Origin: Abyssisolibacter fermentans
Lineage (GTDB): Bacteria > Bacillota > Clostridia > Tissierellales > MCWD3
Reading direction: 5' to 3'
DNA length: 64,000 nt
Assembly: GCF_001559865.1 (NCBI RefSeq)
Contig: NZ_LOHE01000045.1
Coordinates: forward strand, 58,103-122,102
This document shows, in pieces, positions 25,669-37,558 of the stretch. The notes below the pieces were generated by a model that worked only from the letters and a program-made list of their open reading frames with translations, was not told the origin of the DNA and did not search any database. The first letter of the stretch is position 1. Every line of letters begins with the position of its first letter. A program made the position numbers and the translations under genes.

Positions 25669-27039
25669 ATGGAAAACAAAAACAGAGTAAAAGCGAATGG
25701 TAAAGCATTAATACCTTTTTTAGTATTTATAATTATTTATTTAGGCAGTGGTATAATATTACAATCAAAGGGAGTTGAAATGGCTTTTTATCAATTTCCT
25801 GCACCAATAGCTGTATTTTGTGGTGTAATTGTCGCATTTATAATGTTTAAAGGAACGATAAATGACAAATTCATGAGATTTATTCATGGGTGTGGTAATG
25901 AAGATATAATCATTATGTGTACAATATATTTATTAGCTGGTGCATTTGCAGGTGTATCAAAAGCAATGGGTGGAGTTGACTCTACCGTTAACTTAGGATT
26001 AACTTTCATACCAGCACAATACATTGCAGCAGGATTATTTGTTATCTCTGCATTTATATCGATAGCTACAGGTACATCTTGTGGAGCTTTAGCAGCTGTG
26101 GCTCCTATTGCAGTCGGACTTGCTAGCAAGGCAGGGTTGGATGTTTCTTTAACAATGGCAGCTGTAGTAGGTGGATCAATGTTTGGAGACAATTTATCAG
26201 TTATATCAGATACAACAATAGCAGCCACAAGAACACAAGGTTGTGAGATGAGAGATAAATTTAAATTAAATTTATATATAGCTTTACCACCAGCTATAAT
26301 AACCATTATTCTACTTATTATTTTTGGACATCCTACAAGTGTACCACAAATGGAAGTTTATGATTATAATATAATAAAAGTTCTTCCTTATTTGTTCGTA
26401 TTAATATTGTCTATAGCAGGATTAAATGTTTTTGCAGTTTTAACAGGTGGTATCTTTGTATCAGGCATAATAGGACTAGCTTATGGAAATTTATCATTAC
26501 TTTCTTTTGCACAACAAACATTCAATGGCTTTACAAGCATGACTGACATTTTCTTAGTATCAATGATAACAGGTGGATTGGCACATATGGTAACAAAAGA
26601 AGGTGGGTTACAATATTTGTTAGATAAAATACAAAAAATGATTAAAGGTAAGAAATCAGCAGAAATAGGGATAGCATCACTTGTTGCCTTGACTGACGCA
26701 GCAATAGCGAACAATACGGTATCAATTATTATAAATGGTCCTATAGCAAAAGAGATATCAGAAGAATATAAAGTAGATCCTCGTAGAAGTGCTTCGTTAT
26801 TAGATATCTTTGCTTGTGTCATGCAAGGAATCATACCTTATGGTGCACAGATGTTAATGGTAGGAAGTTTTACAAAAGGAGCAGTATCACCTTTGAATGT
26901 AATACCATTGTTATGGTATCAACAATTACTTGTTGTTTCTGCTATATTATCGATGTTTATACCATTTGCTGATAGAATTATAAAAAAGAATCCTTGGGAT
27001 TGGAAAAAAGGAAAAGCAGTAGAGAAAATCAGTTCTTAG
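25669..27039 (+). CDS. NhaC-superfamily transporter, possibly methionine uptake (MetT-like)
   Basis: 456 residues, 11-12 hydrophobic helices. Conserved ion-transporter segments: ATGTSCGALAAVAPIAVGLA, GGSMFGDNLSVISDTTIAA and a second-half AIANNTVSIIINGP. It belongs to the NhaC Na+/H+ antiporter superfamily, which also contains MetT methionine transporters and malate/lactate exchangers. Behind a methionine gamma-lyase-like gene, amino acid uptake is a plausible role, but a plain antiporter cannot be excluded. Start at 25669 with GGAGG nine bases upstream. Confidence 0.8.
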   Translation: MENKNRVKANGKALIPFLVFIIIYLGSGIILQSKGVEMAFYQFPAPIAVFCGVIVAFIMFKGTINDKFMRFIHGCGNEDIIIMCTIYLLAGAFAGVSKAMGGVDSTVNLGLTFIPAQYIAAGLFVISAFISIATGTSCGALAAVAPIAVGLASKAGLDVSLTMAAVVGGSMFGDNLSVISDTTIAATRTQGCEMRDKFKLNLYIALPPAIITIILLIIFGHPTSVPQMEVYDYNIIKVLPYLFVLILSIAGLNVFAVLTGGIFVSGIIGLAYGNLSLLSFAQQTFNGFTSMTDIFLVSMITGGLAHMVTKEGGLQYLLDKIQKMIKGKKSAEIGIASLVALTDAAIANNTVSIIINGPIAKEISEEYKVDPRRSASLLDIFACVMQGIIPYGAQMLMVGSFTKGAVSPLNVIPLLWYQQLLVVSAILSMFIPFADRIIKKNPWDWKKGKAVEKISS

Positions 27040-27098
27040 AAATATAAATTTACTATATAATGATATAAGTAAGAAGTTAATATATTAGATAAGGAATA

Positions 27099-27135
27099 GG
27101 AGCTAATTACATTTCATAAGGGTTAGCTCCTTGTT
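27099..27135 (+). terminator. Rho-independent terminator
   Basis: GGAGCTAA pairs with TTAGCTCC across a 16-base loop, followed by TTGTTTT. Between two convergent genes; the remaining ~200 bases to 27345 hold nothing recognisable. Confidence 0.7.
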
Positions 27136-27344
27136 TTAAAACAAAATTTATTTTTGTTTAAAGTAGTAAGTGATTAATACTATTTAACCAATTATTTTGT
27201 AAATAAATCTATTCCTATATTTAAGTAACAATTTGTGAATTCTAATGAATAAGATTATTAAAGCGTATAAGTTTTTATTTACTATTCTATCAAAAAGACA
27301 TAAATAATGCTGATTTATCAAGAAACTCTATACTACTAGAATCA

Positions 27345-28955
27345 CTAATTATCTTTTATTTCAGCTAATATTTTAGGTACAACCTGTTTTTTCCTTGATA
27401 CAACACCATCTATAAATACCCCTTGAGAAGGTACTATATCAAAAGCTCTTTTTAGTATTGAATCATTTTGAATCTTATATAATATATATGAACCATTTTT
27501 TAATATGTCTGTGATTAACAAGAGTGTTATATAGTGATTTCTATTCTTGTTGATTTCATTTATATATGAAATAAAATCATCTTTTCTTCTAAATACATCA
27601 TCAATATCTAGTGTAAATACTTGACTTACACCTACCCTGTATTCACCCTCATCAAATTCCTTAAAATCTTTATTAAATATTTCTTCTATACTCTCATTTT
27701 CAAGTGAAGTACCTGCTTTAAACATGTCATATGAATATTTGTCTAAGTCAAGATTTAATATGTTGTTTAAATCTGCAACTGCACTTTTATCCTTTTCAGT
27801 TGTAGTAGGTGATTTAAAGTATAAAGTATCTGATAAAATTCCTGATATAAGTAATCCGGCGGTTGCTTTATCAATTTCTATATTTTCTTCTTTATACATA
27901 TAGTAAACTATGGTACAAGTACTACCTAAAGGCATATTTCTAAAATTGATTGGTTCATCAGTTTTTATATCTCCAATTTTGTGATGATCAACAATTTCAA
28001 GTATTTGAGCTTCATTTAAACCTGATATACTTTGAGTTATTTCATTATGGTCAACTAAAATTACTTTTTTTCTATTAGGTTTTAATACATGCAATCTATT
28101 TAAAACTCCTAAATACCTACCCTTTTTATCAAGTACAGGGTAATAAGAATGTCTATTTGTAACCAATTCTTCTTTAACATCTTCTAAATATTCATTTTCA
28201 TAAAATGATGATAGATTGTCTGTCTTCATAATAGTTGATATATAATTACATTGATTTATTAATTTTGATGCAGTATAAGTATCGGTGTTAACAGATATTA
28301 TAGAGACATTATTTTGCTTAGCAGCAGCTAAATATTTGGCGGGAATCTTTTTTCCACCTGTTAGAATTATAAGCTGAACCTTAGATTCTATAGCAGTAGA
28401 TATAGCTTCATACATGTCTCCAACAATAACTACGCTATTACCATCTAATACAGATTCTTTTCTTAAAGTTTTATGATAAAGAGATATGACAACAATATTT
28501 CCATTAATTTCTTTATTTTGTCCAATTAACAATTTGCCATCTAAATCTTTTAATATATTGTCTAAGCATGTATCTAGTTTATAATAATTCCCTTTTATTA
28601 ATGACATTGCAATATCCTTCATAGTAACAATTCCGATTATTCTTTTATTATCATCTACCACAGGAAGTGTTCGTATATTATTTGCTTCCATTTTTCTATA
28701 TGAGAAAAGAATAGATCTATATTTAGTAATAGATTCTACTTTGTCATAATCTAAATCTTTTACCTGTGTTTTCACATTGTCTAGCAATATAGGTTTATTT
28801 ACATTAAAATAATCCAACACATATTTAGTCTCTTTATTAATATTTCCAAGACTACAAGCAATAGCATTATATCCTAGTTTGTTTTTTAGATTGCTAAGAG
28901 CTAGAGCTGATGTTATAGAATCTGTATCAGGATTTTTATGACCAAAAATAAACAT
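27345..28955 (-). CDS. Family II inorganic pyrophosphatase with CBS and DRTGG domains
   Basis: 536 residues. The DHH-type catalytic core is split by a regulatory insert: FGHKNPDTDS at the start, the first CBS repeat (ESITKYRSILFSYRKMEANN ...), a DRTGG domain, the second CBS repeat, then DHNE, the VDHHKIG motif and the C-terminal SRKKQV substrate site. Such CBS-PPases of clostridia split pyrophosphate using Mn/Co and are controlled by adenine nucleotides (inhibited by AMP/ADP, activated by ATP or Ap4A through CBS/DRTGG). Single gene, cytoplasmic. Confidence 0.93.
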   Translation of the reverse strand: MFIFGHKNPDTDSITSALALSNLKNKLGYNAIACSLGNINKETKYVLDYFNVNKPILLDNVKTQVKDLDYDKVESITKYRSILFSYRKMEANNIRTLPVVDDNKRIIGIVTMKDIAMSLIKGNYYKLDTCLDNILKDLDGKLLIGQNKEINGNIVVISLYHKTLRKESVLDGNSVVIVGDMYEAISTAIESKVQLIILTGGKKIPAKYLAAAKQNNVSIISVNTDTYTASKLINQCNYISTIMKTDNLSSFYENEYLEDVKEELVTNRHSYYPVLDKKGRYLGVLNRLHVLKPNRKKVILVDHNEITQSISGLNEAQILEIVDHHKIGDIKTDEPINFRNMPLGSTCTIVYYMYKEENIEIDKATAGLLISGILSDTLYFKSPTTTEKDKSAVADLNNILNLDLDKYSYDMFKAGTSLENESIEEIFNKDFKEFDEGEYRVGVSQVFTLDIDDVFRRKDDFISYINEINKNRNHYITLLLITDILKNGSYILYKIQNDSILKRAFDIVPSQGVFIDGVVSRKKQVVPKILAEIKDN

Positions 28956-29113
28956 AGTTAAAACTCCTTATATGTGATTTCATAATATGCGGTTTTACAT
29001 ATTAAAATATTATGTCCTCATATTATATCATTGATTTAATATATATCAAATATCTATTTATATAGATAACATAGACTTAAGAAAAATACATTAGTGTATA
29101 TATAAAAAAAGAA

Positions 29114-29144
29114 AAAGCTGTTTAAACTTTGTCCAAACAGCTTT
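29114..29144 (-). terminator. Rho-independent terminator of the NlpC/P60 gene
   Basis: AAAGCTGTTT pairs with AAACAGCTTT. On the minus strand it is followed by TTCTTTTTTT, so it ends the gene at 29166. Confidence 0.8.
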
Positions 29145-29165
29145 ATATTATTGATAAACAATATA

Positions 29166-30260
29166 TTAATATGGTCGTCTTGCAGTGACATATTTTGAAT
29201 TATAGTAACCAGAATTTAGGTTTGAAATAGTGATTGCTTTTTTAGTTGATGATGCATGTATAAATTTACCATCACCGATATAAATACCACAATGAGTAAT
29301 CACCTTGTCATATTTTCCTGATGTATCAAGAAAAACCAAGTCTCCTGGTTGAAGATTATTACGGCTTATATACTGACCATATTTCCCTTGAGTCTTTGAC
29401 GTTCTTGGTATTGATATGCCATTCTTTTTATATACGTATTGAGTGAAACCAGAACAGTCAAATCTACTAGGACCAGCAGCACCATATACATATGGCACAC
29501 CTAAATATTGTTTAGCAACATTAACAATTTTTGTTGACAACCTTGTATCAGATCTTGAAGATAGCGAAGCTTCAGGTATTTGTGATGACGGTTTTGCAAG
29601 TTCATCATAAACCCAACCAACAATATTATCGCCAGTTGACACCTTAAACCAATCATCTTTTTTGTCTAAAATAAATAAGTTAGTACCTTTAATTAGTTTT
29701 GTTACAACAGTTGATTCTAATGAATAAGATTTTCTCATATTGACTACATTTTCACTTGCAGTCCATTTTGGATAAAGTGATATCAATTGAATATAGTCTG
29801 AATGAATCCAAGCAGATTTGGAATTTTCTAAAAGAATCTCGTACCATTCATTTTTCTTATCAACTATTAGAACTAAGCTATCTTTAGATTCCTGAGTTAA
29901 TATGTTTGAGTTTATACTCGGCTGTTGCCTAGCATTAAGAAGCTCAGCAGTTACTAAACCCTTTTTAAAATATTCAATATTTCTTACAGGTACTATGTAA
30001 CTAGTTTCAATCCAACCTGTTAAACCAGTAGGTATTTTTATTTGTGTCCAATTATTTTTTTGTCCAATGATTTCTACTCGTTGTCCCAGATTTAGAGTTC
30101 CCAAAGTTTGAGAGTTTTGATTAAGCTCCTTTTTGATATTTATATTTGTACCTATTATTTTTCCCTCTATTTGTTTTTCAGCATTAGCTGTATATGGTAT
30201 TAACAATAGTACAAATATAGAAAAGCTTATAATTAGAAATGATTTGATTGTTTTTTTCAT
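29166..30260 (-). CDS. Secreted NlpC/P60 peptidoglycan endopeptidase with three SH3 domains
   Basis: 364 residues. The signal peptide ends around NAEK (residues 25-29). Three bacterial SH3 repeats follow (each ending in a Gly/Ala-Trp pattern: TGWIETSYI, SAWIHSDYI, VGWVYDEL). The C-terminal ~120 residues are an NlpC/P60 domain: Cys in RFDCSGFTQY, His in VITHCGIYIG and a final polar residue in KFIHASS. It cuts gamma-D-Glu-diaminopimelate (or related) stem-peptide bonds; the SH3 repeats bind the wall. Monocistronic. Confidence 0.92.
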   Translation of the reverse strand: MKKTIKSFLIISFSIFVLLLIPYTANAEKQIEGKIIGTNINIKKELNQNSQTLGTLNLGQRVEIIGQKNNWTQIKIPTGLTGWIETSYIVPVRNIEYFKKGLVTAELLNARQQPSINSNILTQESKDSLVLIVDKKNEWYEILLENSKSAWIHSDYIQLISLYPKWTASENVVNMRKSYSLESTVVTKLIKGTNLFILDKKDDWFKVSTGDNIVGWVYDELAKPSSQIPEASLSSRSDTRLSTKIVNVAKQYLGVPYVYGAAGPSRFDCSGFTQYVYKKNGISIPRTSKTQGKYGQYISRNNLQPGDLVFLDTSGKYDKVITHCGIYIGDGKFIHASSTKKAITISNLNSGYYNSKYVTARRPY

Positions 30261-30637
30261 GCTCTGCCTCCAATATTGGATATGTCAGATACTGCAAGAA
30301 ATGATATAAGCTATTAAAAACATTATAACATTAACTATAAACCTTGTGCATGGTAATTAATACCAATAAATATGATTAATTATAATCAAATTTGTTATAA
30401 GGATAAGACCAAGAAAGTATAAAATCGTGTATTTTTCAACGGTTTAAAACATTAAAGAGTCACTGGCTATTTAGGAGAATGAAATAGATATGTAACACTA
30501 GTAATATATTTTTAATATTAGGATAGATAAATGAATATTAACAGACTAATTCAAAATAAAAACTTAAAATATGATAAAATATAGAATAAAGAATTAAACA
30601 ATTAAGTTTAATGGTAAGGCATTAAGGAGTTATGTAA
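30261..30637. other. Intergenic region between divergent genes
   Basis: 377 bases that must hold the divergent promoters of the NlpC/P60 and helicase genes. Apart from AT-rich -10-like sequence (TATAAAATCG near 30418 and TATGATAAAATATA near 30570) nothing specific is seen. Confidence 0.35.
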
Positions 30638-32644
30638 ATGAAGATTAATTTAAATGACAACCAAAAGTTAGCTGTTTCACATAATGAAGGTCCAATGATT
30701 GTTTTTGCAGGACCAGGTTCAGGTAAAACGATGGTTATTACATATAGAGTTGTTAATTTGATAAGTAAATATAATATTAGACCTGAAAATATACTGGTTA
30801 TTACATTTACTAAATCAGCAGCTATAGAAATGAAAGATAGGTATGATAAAATAACGAAGGATAAAAATAACAAAATTACATTTGGAACTTTCCACTCAAT
30901 TTTTTTCCGTATATTAAAAAGTTATTATAACTTAAGTATTAATCAGATTCTTATGGAAGATAAGAAAAGAGATATTATAAAGATAATAATCAAAAAATTG
31001 CAAATAGAATGTGAAGATGAAAATGAATTTATAGGAGAAATAGTTCATGAGATGTCTTTTATGAAATCTGAATTAGCTCATCAAAATACGTATGATGTTA
31101 GTATTTGTCCCAATGAGGAATTTCATAAAATTTTAGACATGTATGAAGAGTACAAGCAAACTAACAAGCTTATAGATTTTGATGATATGTTAGTAAAATG
31201 CTATGAATTGTTAAATAAGAATAAACAGGTACTGAGTTATTGGCAAAACAAATATAAATATATATTGATTGATGAATTTCAAGACATAAATAGAGCTCAA
31301 TACGAGATTATAAAGATGTTAGCTAAACCTAATAATAATCTATTTATAGTAGGAGATGATGATCAATCAATATACCAATTCAGAGGTGCTAGACCAGAAT
31401 TTCTTTTGAATTTTCCTAAAGAATATAAAAATGCTCAGAGGATAGTATTAAATAAAAACTATCGTTCTACAAAGAACATAGTTGATGTCAGCAAGTGTGT
31501 TATAAAGAACAATAAAAATAGATATATTAAAAACATGATTACAGATAATATAGAAGGAAGAGAACCTACTATAATGGAAGTTGCTGATGTAGGAGAAGAA
31601 GCTAAGTTAATAGCTCAGAAGATAACTAGCTTAACTAAGAAGGAGGACATACCTTTATCAGATATAGCTATAATATATAGAACAAATATACAGTCAAGAG
31701 CTATTATAAATATGTTTTTAGACATGAATATTCCTTTTGTAGTTAGAGATAAAGCAGCGATTTTATATGATCATTGGATTGCAAGAGATATGATTGCGTA
31801 TATGAAATTATCTCAAAATGTGATGAACAAGGAATGTCTTATCAGGATAATCAACAAACCAAAGAGATATATTAAAAAAGTTGATATTGAATCAGCTAAG
31901 AATTCAGATAACATGTGGACAAGTCTTTACAAACAATACATTGATAAAGAATGGATGCTTGACAGGTTAGAAAATTTACAATATCAATTACAAATTATTA
32001 GAAATAAACGACCTTATGAGATTATAGAATATATAAGAAATACAATTGGATATGAAGAATATCTGATTAGTTATGCTGAATATAGAAAAATGAACGCATC
32101 GGGTTTAATGGAGATTTTAGATGAGATTGGTGAAAGCACAAAGAATTATAATACAATAGATGAATGGTTTAATCATATAGATGAATATAGACAGATGATG
32201 AAAGAAAACGATAAATATAACAAAGTGAATAATAATTCAGTAACATTGACAACAATGCACAGTTCAAAGGGATTAGAATTCAAGTTTGTTTGGATTATTA
32301 GTGTAGTAGAAGATTTGATTCCTCATAAAAAAGCAGATATAGAAGAGGAAAGAAGGCTTTTTTATGTCAGTATGACAAGAGCTAAGGAAATTTTGTATAT
32401 ATCTAATATTAAAAATAGATTTGGTAAAAAAACAGAACCTTCAAGATTTTTAAGAGAGCTTTATAAGCATTATGTGAAAAATTTAAATGAAGGTAAAAAC
32501 ATTGAACATATTAAATTTGGAATGGGTAAGATAGTGAGTATTGATGAATCTTTTATATATGCTAAATTTGATAGCAAAGGAGAAGTAAAACTGGATACTA
32601 AGTTTTGTGTAGAGAATAATTTGATTAAATTAATAGACAAATAA
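30638..32644 (+). CDS. UvrD/PcrA-type superfamily 1 DNA helicase
   Basis: 668 residues with all SF1A motifs in order: AGPGSGKT (I), ITFTKSAAIEM (Ia), GTFHSIFFRIL, LIDEFQDINRAQ (II), VGDDDQSIYQFRGA (III), NYRST (IV), TMHSSKGLEFKFVW (V), and VSMTRAKEILYIS (VI). It is somewhat shorter than PcrA and may be one of the additional UvrD-like repair helicases of Firmicutes. Start at 30638 with AAGGAG; glpK follows after 84 bp. Confidence 0.9.
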   Translation: MKINLNDNQKLAVSHNEGPMIVFAGPGSGKTMVITYRVVNLISKYNIRPENILVITFTKSAAIEMKDRYDKITKDKNNKITFGTFHSIFFRILKSYYNLSINQILMEDKKRDIIKIIIKKLQIECEDENEFIGEIVHEMSFMKSELAHQNTYDVSICPNEEFHKILDMYEEYKQTNKLIDFDDMLVKCYELLNKNKQVLSYWQNKYKYILIDEFQDINRAQYEIIKMLAKPNNNLFIVGDDDQSIYQFRGARPEFLLNFPKEYKNAQRIVLNKNYRSTKNIVDVSKCVIKNNKNRYIKNMITDNIEGREPTIMEVADVGEEAKLIAQKITSLTKKEDIPLSDIAIIYRTNIQSRAIINMFLDMNIPFVVRDKAAILYDHWIARDMIAYMKLSQNVMNKECLIRIINKPKRYIKKVDIESAKNSDNMWTSLYKQYIDKEWMLDRLENLQYQLQIIRNKRPYEIIEYIRNTIGYEEYLISYAEYRKMNASGLMEILDEIGESTKNYNTIDEWFNHIDEYRQMMKENDKYNKVNNNSVTLTTMHSSKGLEFKFVWIISVVEDLIPHKKADIEEERRLFYVSMTRAKEILYISNIKNRFGKKTEPSRFLRELYKHYVKNLNEGKNIEHIKFGMGKIVSIDESFIYAKFDSKGEVKLDTKFCVENNLIKLIDK

Positions 32645-32710
32645 TAGATGTAATAATATAACTATACTGATTATTCCTATAAGTAATTTTAAGACATTCT
32701 TATTTTATAA

Positions 32711-34226
<1,516 letters not shown>

Positions 34227-34228
<2 letters not shown>

Positions 34229-34256
34229 AACAAATAGGCGTAAGCCTTTTTGTTTT
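34227..34256 (+). terminator. Rho-independent terminator after glpK
   Basis: AAAACAAATAGGC pairs with GCCTTTTTGTTTT around GTAA. Confidence 0.8.
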
Positions 34257-34401
34257 AGTTAATAAACATTTGTTATAGTAAGCAGAAATAATAAATGTTA
34301 AAATAGAAAAGAATATATAAGCAAACATAAAAATACATTTTAAAAAGTACGATATTGATTTAGAATAAATATATTCAGAACTTGAAGGGAGAATATGTTA
34401 T

Positions 34402-36576
34402 ATGGGACGCACACTAGTATTAGCTGAAAAACCCTCAGTTGGTAGAGAAATTGCTAGGGTTTTAGGATGTAATAAAAAACATGCAAGTTATATAGAAGGA
34501 AGCAAGTATATTGTTACTTGGGCTTTAGGGCATCTAGTTACTTTAGCTCAGCCTGAGATTTATAATAAAAAATATATGTCATGGAATTTAGAGGATTTAC
34601 CTATGCTTCCACAGACACTAAAATTAGTTGTTATCAAAAAGAGTGCAAAGCAATTTAATGAAGTTAAAAAGCAGATGTTAAGAAATGATGTTAGTGAAAT
34701 AATTATTGCAACGGATGCAGGGCGAGAAGGAGAGCTTGTTGCTAGATGGATTATACAAAAAGCTCATGTAAAAAAGCCTATAAAACGCTTATGGGTTTCA
34801 TCTGTAACAGACAAAGCAATAAGAGACGGCTTTAAGAACTTAAAAAGCGGAAATGATTATATTGGACTATATAATGCAGCAGCTGCAAGGGCAGAGGCTG
34901 ATTGGATAGTAGGAATAAATGCAACTAGAGCTTTGACATGTAAGCACAATGCACAGCTTTCTTGTGGTAGAGTTCAAACACCTACCTTAGCTATGATTGC
35001 TCAAAGAGAAGAAGAAATAAAGAATTTTAAACCTAAAGAATACTATACAATAACCGCTTTGTCTAATAACATAAAATTTACATGGAAAGATAAGAAGACT
35101 AATGAAAGTAGAATTTTTAATTATACAAAAGTAGAAAACATTATTAAAAATACTAAGGATGAAGTAATCAAAATAGTTGATGTGAAAAAGAAGTCAAAAA
35201 AAATATATTCACCAAAGCTATATGACTTAACTGAGCTTCAAAGAGATGCAAACAAGATGTTTGGATTTTCAGCTAAAGAAACACTATCTATTATGCAGAG
35301 ACTTTATGAAAGACATAAAATTTTGACATATCCTAGAACGGATTCGAGATATTTAACCAAAGATATAGTAGGAACACTAAAAGAGAGATTGAAGGCTTGT
35401 AGCGTTGGTAACCATGCATCAACAGGAGCAAAGCTTTTGAAAAAGAATATTATAGCTAGTAAAAACTTTGTAGATGATTCTAAAGTATCTGACCATCATG
35501 CTATTATACCAACTGAAGAACCTGTTTTACTGAGCTCATTAGATTTCAAAGAAAGAAAAATTTATGACTTAGTAGTCAAAAGGTTTATGTCAGTATTATA
35601 TACACCTTATGAAGCGGAAGAGTATAGTATTAAAGCCAAAATAAATGATGAAAATTTTACAACTAAATATGAAAAAACAATAAATAAAGGTTGGAGAGAA
35701 ATTTACGGAGATTTAGATAATAAAGAATTGCTAAATACACAATTTATAAGGATTAAGACGGGTGACAATTTAAACCTATCTAATGTTTCATATAAAAAAG
35801 ATAATACAAAACCACCTGCGCCACTTAATGAGGCTTCACTGCTTTCAGCTATGGAAAATCCAGCTAAATATATGTCGGATGAAAAGAAAGATTTAATTAA
35901 AACTATAGGAGAAGCTGGCGGTATAGGCACAGTTGCTACTAGAGCTGATATCATAGAAAAATTATTTACGACTAAATTACTAGAAAAAAAGGGTAAAGAT
36001 ATATTTACAACTGCAAAAGGTAGACAGCTGCTTAAACTAGTACCAGAGGATTTAAAATCTCCAGCTATGACAGCTAAATGGGAAAGAAAATTAAATAATA
36101 TATCTAAAGGTAAATTAAATAGGATAGAATTTATCAATGAAATGAGAAAATACACTGAAGATATAGTAGGGGAGATTAAGGATAGTAAAGAAAAATTTAA
36201 ACATAGTAATGTTACAAGAAGCAAATGTCCAAATTGTGGCAAGCCATTATTAGAAATAAACAATAAAAAAGGCAAGATGCTAGTTTGTCAGGATAGAGCA
36301 TGTGGTTACAAGAAGGTTTTAGCAAGACTTAGTAATGCTAGGTGTCCAGAATGTCATAAAAAGATGGAACTCTGGGGTGAAGGAGAAGCTCAAATATTTG
36401 TATGTTCATGCGGACATAGAGAAAAATTGTCTACATTTAAAGAGAGGAAAAAACAGAAGAAAAATCAAGCTTCTAAAAAAGATGTTACGGCATATATGAA
36501 AAAACAGAAAAAAAGTGACGATAATTTTAATTCAGCACTTGCTGATGCATTAGGTGCATTGAAAGATAAATTTTAA
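34402..36576 (+). CDS. topB: DNA topoisomerase III (type IA)
   Basis: 724 residues: N-terminal TOPRIM (LVLAEKPSVGREIARVLG; ATDAGREGELVAR), a type IA central domain with the catalytic tyrosine in TYPRTDSRYL, and a C-terminal tail with cysteine pairs (CPNCGKPL, CQDRACGYK, CPECHKKM, CSCGH). Type IA enzymes cut one strand and resolve replication/recombination intermediates. It ends in a Lys-rich tail. The start at 34402 follows GGGAG. Nearby RecQ at 48 kb is a classical functional partner, but it is not in the same operon. Confidence 0.94.
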   Translation: MGRTLVLAEKPSVGREIARVLGCNKKHASYIEGSKYIVTWALGHLVTLAQPEIYNKKYMSWNLEDLPMLPQTLKLVVIKKSAKQFNEVKKQMLRNDVSEIIIATDAGREGELVARWIIQKAHVKKPIKRLWVSSVTDKAIRDGFKNLKSGNDYIGLYNAAAARAEADWIVGINATRALTCKHNAQLSCGRVQTPTLAMIAQREEEIKNFKPKEYYTITALSNNIKFTWKDKKTNESRIFNYTKVENIIKNTKDEVIKIVDVKKKSKKIYSPKLYDLTELQRDANKMFGFSAKETLSIMQRLYERHKILTYPRTDSRYLTKDIVGTLKERLKACSVGNHASTGAKLLKKNIIASKNFVDDSKVSDHHAIIPTEEPVLLSSLDFKERKIYDLVVKRFMSVLYTPYEAEEYSIKAKINDENFTTKYEKTINKGWREIYGDLDNKELLNTQFIRIKTGDNLNLSNVSYKKDNTKPPAPLNEASLLSAMENPAKYMSDEKKDLIKTIGEAGGIGTVATRADIIEKLFTTKLLEKKGKDIFTTAKGRQLLKLVPEDLKSPAMTAKWERKLNNISKGKLNRIEFINEMRKYTEDIVGEIKDSKEKFKHSNVTRSKCPNCGKPLLEINNKKGKMLVCQDRACGYKKVLARLSNARCPECHKKMELWGEGEAQIFVCSCGHREKLSTFKERKKQKKNQASKKDVTAYMKKQKKSDDNFNSALADALGALKDKF

Positions 36577-37057
36577 ACATATATAGGGCATAATTGTTTA
36601 CGTAACAATAAATAATCCTGTTTAAAACGGTTGTTAATTTTAAGAAAACAGTACTATCAAAGCAAACAATATTTGATGTGCTGTTTTTTTAGTTTTCAGT
36701 TTCTTATATGTAAGTCTACTATAAGAGTATCAGTAAAGAGATTTCAAATAAAATATTTACTAAAATACAAAAATTTTATATAATAATAAGAAAATAGACA
36801 TATAGTAAAAATATTAATTTACGACACAAAAATAAATATAATAAATATTTTTTGATTATATTAATGAAGATCTTTGTCAACCAGGTAAAATTATTTTTTT
36901 CAATCTAAAACAAGCTTACAACAGGAAAACCATTAATAAAATAATATTTTATAAAGCTGGTTTAGATATGAATTTAATAGTAATTAGGATATATGAGGAA
37001 TTATTAAAATAGACTCTTAAAAAAGATTGTGTATCAACATAAAGCTGCATACGAGTA
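36577..37057. other. Intergenic region with weak hairpin, no gene
   Basis: An imperfect stem-loop at about 36646-36692 (AACAGTACTATCAAA ... TTTGATGTGCTGTT, then six or more T) is likely the topB terminator. The rest is very AT-rich and contains no credible gene. Confidence 0.4.
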
Positions 37058-37086
37058 TTGACATAAAACCCAATAGATTATAAAAT
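37058..37086 (+). promoter_or_regulatory. Sigma-A promoter of the small peptide gene
   Basis: TTGACA (37058-37063) and TAAAAT (37081-37086) 17 bases apart, about 47 bp before the peptide start. A second TTGACA at 37086 with TATTAT at 37108 is an alternative. Confidence 0.6.
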
Positions 37087-37132
37087 TGACATATATTAAT
37101 AACGAATTATTATATGTAAAGGAGGCGAATGA

Positions 37133-37210
37133 ATGAAAAAGTATAATGCACCTAAAGCTAAAAGAATAAGCTTACCAGCAGCATTAGCAGCAGAAGCGTG
37201 TCCATATTAA
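37133..37210 (+). CDS. 25-residue putative RiPP precursor peptide
   Basis: A 25-codon ORF behind AAAGGAGG (seven bases spacing), the best ribosome site in the area. The N-terminal half is basic (MKKYNAPKAKRISLP), the C-terminal half small and hydrophobic with one cysteine, ending EACPY. It is followed by a 28-bp palindrome, and 350 bp later by a PqqD-like RRE protein, a CPBP protease and an ABC exporter: the set needed to bind, cleave and export a ribosomal peptide. This is why it is called a precursor; no family match is claimed. No rSAM, LanM, YcaO or cyclase is encoded nearby, so the mature form may be a plain or lightly processed peptide. Confidence 0.65.
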   Translation: MKKYNAPKAKRISLPAALAAEACPY

Positions 37211-37215
37211 TATTT

Positions 37216-37243
37216 TAATAGATAAGCAATTGCTTATCTATTA
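37216..37243 (+). terminator. 28-bp perfect palindrome after the peptide gene
   Basis: TAATAGATAAGCAA and its exact inverse TTGCTTATCTATTA adjoin at 37229/37230, followed by TTTAAAA. Located five bases after the peptide stop, it can stabilise the peptide mRNA and restrict read-through into the processing genes. Confidence 0.6.
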
Positions 37244-37558
37244 TTTAAAAACAATTTAATTAAGAGTGGGTTAATGAATTGATATTATAGATATTAAGCA
37301 AAGATAACTCAATTGATAAAAGAGAAATTCTATAAATATTAGATTTTGAAAAGGATGACTAATTTTTTTAGCATGGTCTTTAATAGTAGGTAGCCTTAAT
37401 AAGTAATTCTAAAGGAATGGCAAATACAGTTATAATTCAAATCAAATTCAAGAAATAATATTTTGAAGAAAAGCTTAGTGAAAAAAGTTAATAACTAATG
37501 CTGAGAAACATAGATTTTTTGAATCCATCAATAATGGACAAGCTGGGGGGATATAAAA
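37244..37558. other. 315-bp gap inside the peptide locus
   Basis: Between the palindrome and the PqqD-like gene no intact ORF with a ribosome site is visible; short runs such as MTNFFSMVFNSR (37358) stop at once. It may be a decayed gene, for example of a lost tailoring enzyme, or a leader. Neither can be shown from the sequence. Confidence 0.3.
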
